Positions 11,701 to 15,778 of a DNA stretch of 64,000 nucleotides are shown piece after piece. The DNA lies in NCBI GenBank assembly GCA_004555175.1, contig SFJE01000011.1, positions 10,780 through 74,779 of the forward strand. Direction: 5' to 3'. Within the stretch, counting starts at the first letter, position 1; each line of letters begins with the position of its first letter. The notes below the pieces were generated by a model. It had not been told where the DNA came from. It searched no databases and saw only the letters and a list, made by a program, of their open reading frames with translations. A program made the translations under genes and the position numbers. Source of the DNA: Lentisphaeraceae bacterium (GTDB lineage Bacteria; Verrucomicrobiota; Kiritimatiellia; RFP12; DVOR01).

Positions 11701-12153
11701 GGTGGTCACACTCGCAGGAATCGTCACCGAGGTCAGAGAACTGCAATCCTCGAACGCCCTGTCGCCGATGGAGGTCACACCCTCGGGAATCGTCACCGAG
11801 GTCAGAGAACGGCAATAGCGGAACGCATAGTCGCCGATGGTGGTCACGCTCGAGGGAATAACATAATCGTCCTTTACGCCAGGGCCTGCAAGAAGCGTTG
11901 AGTAATCCTTATTAAACAAGCACCCATCTAATGACGCATACGATGCATTACCCGAACTCACGGTGATAACAAGAGAACTGCAACCCTCGAACGCACGGCC
12001 GCCGATGGTGGTCACGCCCTCGGGAATTGTCACCGAGGTCAAAGAACTGCAATCCTCGAACGCCCAATTGCCGATGGAGGTCACACCCTCGGGGATCGTC
12101 ACAGAGGTCAGAGAACTACAATTGTAGAACGCAGAGTCTCCGATGGAGGTCAC
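2404..12153 (-). CDS. Giant BspA-like LRR / InlB-B-repeat / FGE-fold surface protein, main open frame
   Basis: An uninterrupted frame of 3249 codons. In protein order it holds BspA-type leucine-rich repeats (23-residue units like VTSIGxxAFxxCSSLTSVTIP), seven Listeria-Bacteroides/InlB-B repeats of about 79 residues (YTIAYNANGGxGEM...GYTFxGWAT), a linker, an FGE-sulfatase-like domain, a short chitobiase-C-terminal-like segment (TLHYTVDGSEP), a MAM-like segment, a second very long LRR block, a divergent InlB-like repeat and the start of a second InlB-B array. Families of this kind are secreted or cell-surface proteins; adhesion or host contact is inference. The frame lacks its own start: the signal peptide lies upstream in another frame (ATG at 12430), joined by a 1-nt insertion near 12169. 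The frame ends at an in-frame TAG (2404) where sister repeats have Tyr. No catalytic motif is certain. The true gene is therefore 12430 to beyond position 1. Confidence 0.85.
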   Translation of the reverse strand: MTSIGDSAFYNCSSLTSVTIPEGVTSIGNWAFEDCSSLTSVTIPEGVTTIGGRAFEGCSSLVITVSSGNASYASLDGCLFNKDYSTLLAGPGVKDDYVIPSSVTTIGDYAFRYCRSLTSVTIPEGVTSIGDRAFEDCSSLTSVTIPASVTTIGDSEFKGVAPKVLTATRVPSGMSKEKLTSVTIPKGVTSIGDGAFEDCGSLTSVTIPSSVTSIGKDAFYYCWSLTSVTIPEGVTSIGERAFFDCNLLTSVTIPEGMTSIGDEAFEDCNLLTSVKIPSSVTSVGKRAFAFCNSLTSVTISSSVTSIGSFAFTGVAPKVLTAAWVPSGMSTENLTTVMIPEGVTSIGDYAFSYCSVLTTVTFLGSPCEAQDTAFPEGTTGIYSVAFAAAWEAVIVDGRWHRLIMTRAEANSYTIVYNANGGTGEMAGTPATYDQAVALTENSFSREGYTFKGWATTSTGTAVYEDGAEVRNLTDKVDGVVTLYAAWEANRYAITYNANGGTGELANTPATYNQSITLSVNGFSREGYTFTGWATEPSGAAAYAPGDAVTNLTAEAEGTVTLYAAWEANRYAIAYNANGGEGEMASTPATYDQAIALAVNTFTREGYTFTGWATEPSGAAVYAPGEEVTNLTAEADGTVSLYAVWEANSYTIAYDASGGDGEMESTPATYDQAVALAANGFTREGYTFTGWATEPAGATVYAPGEEVTNLTAEADGTVTLCAAWEANRYAIAYNANGGEGEMASTPATYDQAVVLAANGFLREGYTFKGWATTSMGTVVYGDRAEVRNLTAVADGTVTFYAVWEGVPYAIAYNANGGLGDMVATQATYGEAINLSANAFTREGYTFKGWATTSTGAVAYGNGGEVRNLTAEAGGVVTLYAIWEINHYTIAYNANGGEGEIEPTAATYGETVTLRFACLTRAKYLFKGWALTAAGGVVYGDGAEVSNLTDEADGVVTLYAVWEKRDEIHLRVAVAKQRFPWNGVVDIEVTLEDEGLLTEYPQDYAFRLRAIDQVSQEVYVPSAEALTLTVPTSGVQQLTWDVARDYPSLISRELSFTVEVVESEGDEVSETQATYLVIDLSGGSEASTYSVTPLAAMPTEGWGEEYKTNKLVLRRITPGTFMMGSPDTELGRDSDETQHQVTLTQPYYIGVFEVTQRQWELVMGNRPSYFSNNAYYAMRPVECVSYNDICGSSLGAQWPSSDAVDASSFLGKLRARTGCEQWTLPTEAQWEYACRAGTTTALNSGKDLTSTTSCSNLNEVGRYRYNGGESYSASSTTVNGTATVGSYQPNEWGLYDMHGNVWEWCRDWFKHDLGTEAAIDPCGSTSGSSHALRGCCWHDSANGCRSAARDYISTTSQEKWDGFRLVCTADLMATQEEGEGIEAVVTSIQTATITYDATVASRVIGASEVSALPYNPAWAGGDTVRITINGELWHTDTQAGEKAWAPEESGYYLLLLETLKDGASIETRTATVQGTLAQQVSTPILTVREGNRVIVSTTTEGATLHYTVDGSEPMEQSPITPGLLSLSGSGTLKVRAMKEGWVPSEIVSYERDSSAEGNLESLLTYGSVPWQEVTLNGTQVWKSGAISDGGTSAMSLTLTGPGTLTFRWKVSSESNYDWLSFLCDGTQIQRISGTQDWQTITYAKTDEATATFTWQYTKDRSVSSGSDCGWVDEIIWEGAGPLQAACSLYDSDSQLYYSIANSTVTILSYAQLPEDGHLVIPVEIAGLPVTAIGDYAFTNCASLVSVTLSTSVTTVGTDAFRGVAPETLVAAFLPSGMSKASLTSLIIPDGVTSIASRAFSDCSALISVEIPVSVTSIGYYAFSGVAPEVLIAASVPNGMSSKKLISVTIPEGVTSIGSFEFRGCSSLTSVTIPASVTAIGSSAFAGCSSLMISVNVNNPSYASQDGCLFNKAYTALLAAPSVAGDYVIPANVTSIGSFAFEGCSSLTSVTIPEGVTSIGSSAFSGCSSLTSVTIPEGVTSIGGYAFEDCSSLTSVTIPSSVTTISDYAFAYCSSLTSVTIPSSVTTIGDRAFSGCNALTSMTILASVTEIGEGAFTGVAPKTLVASCVPSGISKEKLTSVTIPEGVTSIGGRAFEGCSSLTTVTIPSSVTSIGNYAFSGCSSLTTVTIPEGVTSIGSYAFHGCSSLRSVTIPSSVTSIGSSAFYGCSSLTSVEIPASVTSIGSSAFYGCSSLTSVTIPSSVTSIGDNTFRSCSSLTSVTIPSSVTSIGSLAFCGCSSLTSVTISEGVTSIGYCAFEGCSSLTTVTIPEGVTSIGGSAFEGCSSLTSVTIPASVTSIGDQAFVGVAPKTLVASCVPSGMSKEKLTSVTIPEGVTSIGSSTFRGCSSLTSVTIPEGVTSIGSSAFRGCSSLTSVEIPASVTSIGNYAFSDCTSLTSVTIPASVTSIGSSAFYGCSSLTSVEIPEGITALGANLFTNCTSLTSILIPEGVTAIGAQAFSGCRAVTTVVIPNGVVTIGEGAFTGVAPTTLVAPLLPSGMSRANLTEVTLTTAAAEIPEAVFAGNTALRTITLPAGVTAIGARAFEGCSALERVEIPASVTEIGEGAFTGVAPTTLVAPFLPSGMSTANLTEVTLTTAAAEIPEAVFAGNEILRSIVLPAGVTSIGARAFEGCSALERVEIPASVTEIGARAFAECTGLTEVVFAEGLAKVGDEAFWGCSAVEEMVLPASLTTLGKRVFTGCNRVLVAEGNRNYKSVDGVLFSANNEWLLHFPVYRGGEYATPVNVHFVGEEAFMGNSALNFVYLADITTLEPRAFKDCGGLIYCFATDGLLTIQANAFENATSLRAFTVPATVSLLQVGAFKNCTSLNLVAFRGTVPTRTGMVFSGMNLDQMRSTYPTEYAATWEAALNGSLMWDGLKMVADSYYTGTSGNYKYRALGGEAIITGSTIPLSGAVRLPMMLDDYLVTGIDARAFVTSTGLTDITFPRSLLSIGDYAFAFCTKLQSVTFEGCPLTKGSTPTQPFPANTTAVGNYPAELEEAWNQVIEGGYYYGLRMGLVEVLAILGGGEGEVRGTGTYHIGETVTLEAVPAEKQRFVQWMFLDGTTSTENPLTFTADEACYVMVTFEKDPAAIVFSKITYENLMGATHRNPETYEEGTEYTFTTPSEVTGYTFQGWQPAAINSAMTGDQTIRATWKANSYTVIYASNGGMGSMENTTAVYGTPFSLSANAFTRVGYTFAGWATSATGGALYADGAEVSNLTATANGTVTLYAVWVGNGYTIAYHANGGNGTTPATLAH
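3160..7010 (-). repeat. Long BspA-type LRR array (69-bp period)
   Basis: Tandem 69-bp units encode 23-residue LRR_5 repeats, periodically interrupted by an insert reading GVAPxxLVAxxxPSGMSxxxL. Many units are nearly identical in DNA, which favours recombination and copy-number change. A shorter array of the same type lies at 10950-12370 and another at about 340-1060. Confidence 0.9.
8050..8850 (-). other. FGE-sulfatase-like (SUMF1-type) domain inside the giant protein
   Basis: About 265 residues from ITPGTFMMGS to WDGFRLVC show the hallmarks of the family: VTLTQPYYIGVFEVTQRQWE, LPTEAQWEYACRAGT, YDMHGNVWEWCRDW and a final RSAARD region. Where a true formylglycine-generating enzyme carries its active-site Cys pair, this protein reads RGCCWHDSANGC, like the many non-sulfatase members, so catalytic activity is doubtful. 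A binding or structural role is more likely (inference). Confidence 0.85.
9280..10945 (-). repeat. First InlB-B (Flg_new) repeat array, seven units
   Basis: Seven tandem units of about 235-240 bp, with conserved YNANGG starts near 10920, 10680, 10445, 10205, 9965, 9725 and 9490. Each has the pattern TYxIAYNANGG...PATYxQ...GYTFxGWAT...VTLYAxWE. Neighbouring units are very similar at the DNA level. Confidence 0.9.
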
Positions 12154-12430
12154 ACCCTCGGGGATCGTCCACAGAGGTCAGAGAACTAAAATTGTAGAAC
12201 ACAGAGTCTCCGATGGAGGTGACGGGGTAGCCGCCGAGAGTGGAGGGGATGGTGAGGGCGCCGGAGTAGGGGCCCCAGAAGTTTGTGATGGTGGCCTGGC
12301 CGTTGGAGACGGAGTAGGTGAAGTCTCCCTCGGTTTCAGCGGGGAGGGGGGCGGTGAGGAGGAGGGTGGCGAGGAGGAGGGCGTGTCGGCGGAGAGCAGC
12401 CAGAGAGAAGCAGCGTGCAAAGCGGTTCAT
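12116..12430 (-). pseudogene. 5' end of the giant surface protein: signal peptide and first LRR, frameshifted
   Basis: ATG at 12430 follows a strong Shine-Dalgarno (AAAAGGAG at 12437-12444). The protein starts MNRFARCFSLAALRRHALLL with a basic n-region, a hydrophobic core and APLPAET as probable cleavage region, so it is a Sec signal peptide. It then gives one LRR unit (VTSIGDSVFYNFSSLTSV) and runs into DDPRGCDLHRRL, an out-of-frame reading of the next LRR. Compared with the adjacent repeat, the plus strand reads GTCCAC instead of GTCAC, an extra C at 12169-12170. Removing that base joins this fragment to the 3249-codon frame. It may be a genuine lesion, a phase-variation state or an assembly error; raw reads would decide. 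Confidence 0.85.
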
Positions 12431-12481
12431 CGTGAGCTCCTTTTCGAGGGATGACAAAGGACTAATTGAAACAGCGTGAAT

Positions 12482-12512
12482 ATTCTACCCCCCCCCCGTG
12501 CCAATAAGTCAA
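12482..12512 (-). promoter_or_regulatory. Promoter of the giant surface gene with a G10 tract in the spacer
   Basis: Read on the minus strand, TTGACT (12507-12512) is followed by TATTGGCAC, ten G (12488-12497) and TAGAAT (12482-12487). The spacer is 19 nt. The predicted start of transcription is about 45 nt before the ATG at 12430. A homopolymer at this place is the architecture of slipped-strand phase-variable promoters such as Neisseria porA. Confidence 0.75.
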
Positions 12513-13036
12513 GGGCTTTTTTGCGTTTGCGGTTTGAGCCGCGTGAACGGTGAACCGTGAGCGGTGAACGGTGAGGATGGCCCTCCGGGCCGAGAGGTGC
12601 GCCGCCCGTTCTGAGGGGCCGCGTCCTCGCGGCCTATTATATAAAGTGTACGCGCGCGCACGCGCGAGGCCAATGTATCCCCCACCCGCCCCGGGTCCGG
12701 GGTCAACCCGGGCCTACCTCGAGGCCAACCCGGGGCGGATAAAAATGTAAAGCAGCCCGGGGCGAACTAATAAGCCCCCGTCTTATTGGTCATAAGCCCC
12801 CGTCTTATTGGTCATAAGCCCCCGTCTTATTGGTCATAAGGCCCCGTCTTATTCATTCACCCCGCCCCAAGTTCGAATTGACCCCGGGGCGAGGCGACCT
12901 ATTAAGTGCACCACTTATTGGAATTAAGAGGGCCTCTTAATCATTCCGGCCGCCCCGGGCGGGATGGAGGCCAGGCGCGGCCATTGGAGTGGCTGGGGGT
13001 ATCAGGCCGCGGAGGCCGAAAAGGCGCGGGGAAATG
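12513..13036. repeat. Divergent intergenic region with GTGAAC repeats, a GC hairpin and palindromic 22-bp units
   Basis: No gene is seen. 12543-12576 is a run of GGTGAAC/GGTGAGC-like repeats. 12617-12634 is a perfect GGCCGCG-tcct-CGCGGCC hairpin. 12731-12750 carries a GGGGCGGAT-AAAAATGTAAA module found again at 42263. 12769-12856 holds four 22-bp units of the AATAAG...CTTATT palindrome, and 12901-12941 two further diverged units in the same 22-bp register. Confidence 0.8.
12901..12941. repeat. Two diverged 8-3-8 palindromic units with compensated arms
   Basis: ATTAAGTG-CAC-CACTTATT (12901-12919) and ATTAAGAG-GGC-CTCTTAAT (12923-12941) keep the palindrome although both arms differ from AATAAGAC/GTCTTATT. 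They start exactly three periods (66 bp) after the fourth standard unit. Confidence 0.75.
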
Positions 13037-13045
13037 TGTTATACT
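13037..13045 (+). promoter_or_regulatory. Extended -10 promoter of ilvD
   Basis: TG-T-TATACT at 13037-13045 is an extended -10 element, giving a leader of about 50 nt before the ATG at 13101. No convincing -35 box is visible. Confidence 0.55.
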
Positions 13046-13100
13046 GGAGGCGTTATTTGCGAATTAAAGGAGCCTCGGAGAGGCAGAGAAGGAGTTGATG

Positions 13101-14771
13101 ATGAATAGCGATCAGATTAAGGCCGGGTATCAGCGGGCGCCGCACCGTTCGTTGTTGATGGCAACGGGGGTGAAGCGCGCGGATATGGGCAAGCCCTTTA
13201 TTGCGGTTTGCTCGTCATATACCGACATTGTGCCGGGCCATTGCCACCTGCGCGCGGTCAATGAGTTGGTCAAGGAGGCGATTCGCGAGGCGGGCGGCGT
13301 GCCCTTTGAGTTCGATACGATTGCGGTCTGCGATGGCATTGCGATGGGCCATCAGGGGATGAAGATGAGTTTGCCCAGCCGCGAGTTGATTGCCGACTCG
13401 GTGGAGACGATGTTGCGCGCGCACTGCTTTGATGGTGTGATCTGCATTCCGAATTGCGACAAGATTGTCCCGGGGATGATTTTGGCCGCCTTGCGTGTGA
13501 ATATTCCCACGCTCTTTGTCTCGGGCGGGCCGATGTTGCCGGGCAAGCACCCGCTCACCGGGAAGGATTCGGACCTGAATACGGTCTTTGAGGCGGTGGC
13601 CGAATACAAGAACGAGAAGATTACCGCCGAGCAGTTGGCGGCGATTGAGGAGAGCTCTTGCCCCGGATGTGGCTCGTGCTCGGGGATGTTCACGGCCAAC
13701 TCGATGAACTGCCTCTGCGAGGCGTTGGGGTTGGCGCTGCCGGGCAATGGCACGATTCCGGCGGTCGATCCTCGGCGGAAGGAGCTCTGGCGCCAGGCCG
13801 GCAAGCGCATTGTGGAGCTGACGCGCGAGGGTTCGCTGCGCCCGCGGGACTTGGTGGACCAGGATGGCATCGATAATGCCTTCACGCTGGATATGGCGAT
13901 GGGGGGCTCCTCGAACACGGTGCTGCATGTGCTCGCCTTCGCGCATGAGGCGGGGGTGGATTACGACCTCAAGCGGATTGATGCCATCTCCAAGCGCACG
14001 GCGCACGTCTGCAAGTTGGCGCCCAGCTGCGGTTATCACATGACGGATTTGGACCGCGCCGGCGGCGTGTCGGCCATTCTCCACCGCATTGCCGAGAAGC
14101 CCGGGCTCCTGAAGCTGGAGAAGCGAACGGTGAGCGGAAAGACCTTGGGCGAGATTGCCGCCGAGCACCCGGTCTTGGACGAGACGATTATCCGCCCCTA
14201 CGACAACCCTTACTCCCCGGATGGCGGGCTCTCGGTGCTGCACGGCAACCTGGCCGAGCAGGGGGCGATTGTCAAGCGCGCGGGCGTCTATGCCTCGATG
14301 CTCGACTTCACGGGCAAGGCCATCTGCTTCAACTCCCAGGAGGAGGCCTGCGAGGGCATCCTGGCCGGGAAGGTGCAGGCCGGGCACGTGGTGGTCATCC
14401 GTGGCGAAGGCCCCAAAGGCGGCCCTGGGATGCAGGAGATGCTTGCCCCGACGGCCTACATTATCGGGGCCGGATTGGGCGAAAAGGTGGCGCTGATTAC
14501 CGATGGGCGCTTCTCTGGGGCCACGCACGGTGCGTGCATTGGCCACGTTTCGCCGGAAGCGGCCGAAGGCGGCTTGATTGGCTTGGTGCAGGATGGCGAT
14601 ACCATCCACATTGATATTCCGCACAATAGCCTCTCGGTGGCCTTGAGCGAGGCGGAGATTGCCGCGCGCCGTGCTGCTGCGCAGCCTTGGCCCGAACGCC
14701 CGGTGACGGGGTGGTTGCGGCGCTATGCCAAGCTCGTTGGCAACGCTTCCACGGGCGCGACGCTGCAATAG
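13101..14771 (+). CDS. ilvD: Dihydroxy-acid dehydratase
   Basis: Dehydrates 2,3-dihydroxy-isovalerate and 2,3-dihydroxy-3-methylvalerate to the 2-keto acids of valine and isoleucine synthesis, in the cytoplasm, using an Fe-S cluster. The family signature is clear throughout: GKPFIAV, PGHCHLR, CDGIAMGHQGM, SLPSRELIADSVE, NCDKIVPGM, SSCPGCGSCSGMFTANSMN near residues 185-200 and ITDGRFSGATHGACIGH. The length (556 aa) is normal for the family. AAGGAG at 13089-13094 lies 6 nt before the ATG at 13101; the TTG and ATG just upstream (13095, 13098) are too close to it, so 13101 is chosen. The gene has its own extended -10 promoter. No other branched-chain amino acid gene is in the window. Confidence 0.95.
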   Translation: MNSDQIKAGYQRAPHRSLLMATGVKRADMGKPFIAVCSSYTDIVPGHCHLRAVNELVKEAIREAGGVPFEFDTIAVCDGIAMGHQGMKMSLPSRELIADSVETMLRAHCFDGVICIPNCDKIVPGMILAALRVNIPTLFVSGGPMLPGKHPLTGKDSDLNTVFEAVAEYKNEKITAEQLAAIEESSCPGCGSCSGMFTANSMNCLCEALGLALPGNGTIPAVDPRRKELWRQAGKRIVELTREGSLRPRDLVDQDGIDNAFTLDMAMGGSSNTVLHVLAFAHEAGVDYDLKRIDAISKRTAHVCKLAPSCGYHMTDLDRAGGVSAILHRIAEKPGLLKLEKRTVSGKTLGEIAAEHPVLDETIIRPYDNPYSPDGGLSVLHGNLAEQGAIVKRAGVYASMLDFTGKAICFNSQEEACEGILAGKVQAGHVVVIRGEGPKGGPGMQEMLAPTAYIIGAGLGEKVALITDGRFSGATHGACIGHVSPEAAEGGLIGLVQDGDTIHIDIPHNSLSVALSEAEIAARRAAAQPWPERPVTGWLRRYAKLVGNASTGATLQ

Positions 14772-14783
14772 GACGCCGGAAGG

Positions 14784-14954
14784 AGTCGACAGAGAACAGT
14801 CGACAGTTTGCGCGTACCGCGACGGATAGGCCGGGGGCTCCACCATCTTGCCTGCAACGGCTCGTTGCGTTCATGCGTGACAGAGGATGATGGCCAGGTG
14901 AAAGAAGTGGAAGAGTTTGCCCGTCGCGGCACGCGCCCTGTCGACTGTCGACTG
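14784..14954. repeat. GTCGAC-centred direct and inverted repeats between ilvD and the phosphodiesterase gene
   Basis: AGTCGACAG occurs twice in direct orientation at 14784-14806, separated by AGAAC, and its complement CTGTCGACT appears twice, overlapping, at 14938-14954. The arms could pair across about 130 nt. The rest of this spacer shows no gene. Function unknown. Confidence 0.6.
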
Positions 14955-14998
14955 ATGACAGTTCACTGCGAGCACCGCGAGCAAAAGGAAGGACGCGT

Positions 14999-15778
14999 AT
15001 GCGGATTTTGATGGTTGGCGATATTGTCGGCTCGCCTGGGCGGACGTGTTTTAAGCGCGTGGCCCAGGCGCTCTTGGCTTCGGGCGAGGTGCACGGGATT
15101 ATCGCGAATGCGGAGAATGCGGCGGCGGGGAATGGGCTGACCTTGGCCTTGGCGCGCGAGTTGCTGGAGGCCGGGGCCACGCTGATTACGCTGGGCGACC
15201 ACACCTGGGGGCAGAAGGGCTTTGAGGCCGAGATTGGCCAAGAGAAGCGGATTGTCCGCCCGGCGAACTATCCCGAGGGGGTGCCCGGGGCAATGACGGC
15301 GGTGGCGGAGACGGCGTTGGGGCCGATTGGCGTGGTGCAGGTGCTCGGGCAGGTCTTTATGGCCTCGTGCGACAATCCCTTCCACGCGGTCAACCGAGCG
15401 CTGAAGCAACTGCCGGCGAATATCCCGGTCTTTGTGGATGTGCACGCCGAGGCGACCTCCGAGAAGATTGCCCTGGGCTACTGGCTCGATGGGCGCGTGA
15501 CGGCGGTCTGCGGCACGCATACCCATGTGCAGACGAGTGATGCGACGCTCCTGCCCGGTGGCACGGCCTATATCACGGATTTGGGGATGACCGGCCCGGT
15601 GACTTCGGTGATTGGGCGCGAAATTGCACCGGTGCTGAAGAAGTTTACCACCGGGATCTCGGCGCGCTTTGAGGTGGCCGGGGGCGCGTTGAAGCTCGAG
15701 GGGGCCATCATCGAGGTGCCGAACGGCAAGCGTCTGCCCACCGCCATTCGTTCAGTCCGCTACACCTTTGATAACTGA
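14999..15778 (+). CDS. YmdB/TIGR00282-family metallophosphoesterase
   Basis: Calcineurin-like phosphoesterase of the YmdB family, a cytoplasmic di-metal hydrolase whose Bacillus member cleaves 2',3'-cyclic nucleotides. The characteristic blocks are present: MRILMVGDIVGSPGR at the N-terminus, NAENAAAGNGLT, TLGDHTWGQK, VDVHAEATSEK and GTHTHVQTSD, which supply the metal-binding Asp, Asn and His residues. The length (259 aa) matches the family. AAGGAAGG lies just before the ATG. The end overlaps the next ORF by about 11 nt, so the two are probably co-transcribed. In other bacteria the family member often sits near rny; that neighbour is not here. The substrate in this organism is unknown. Confidence 0.9.
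   Translation: MRILMVGDIVGSPGRTCFKRVAQALLASGEVHGIIANAENAAAGNGLTLALARELLEAGATLITLGDHTWGQKGFEAEIGQEKRIVRPANYPEGVPGAMTAVAETALGPIGVVQVLGQVFMASCDNPFHAVNRALKQLPANIPVFVDVHAEATSEKIALGYWLDGRVTAVCGTHTHVQTSDATLLPGGTAYITDLGMTGPVTSVIGREIAPVLKKFTTGISARFEVAGGALKLEGAIIEVPNGKRLPTAIRSVRYTFDN

Noticed and set aside
12178..12420. Pro/Ser-rich 80-codon minus-strand ORF overlapping the signal-peptide region
   Set aside because: Out-of-frame reading of the signal-peptide segment, low complexity, no ribosome site.
12769..12856. CRISPR array (regular short repeats)
   Set aside because: The period is only 22 bp with 3-nt linkers and no unique spacers; there are no cas genes.
13215..14846. 543-codon minus-strand ORF opposite ilvD
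   Set aside because: GC-rich antisense frame of a highly conserved gene; no recognisable protein and no start signals.
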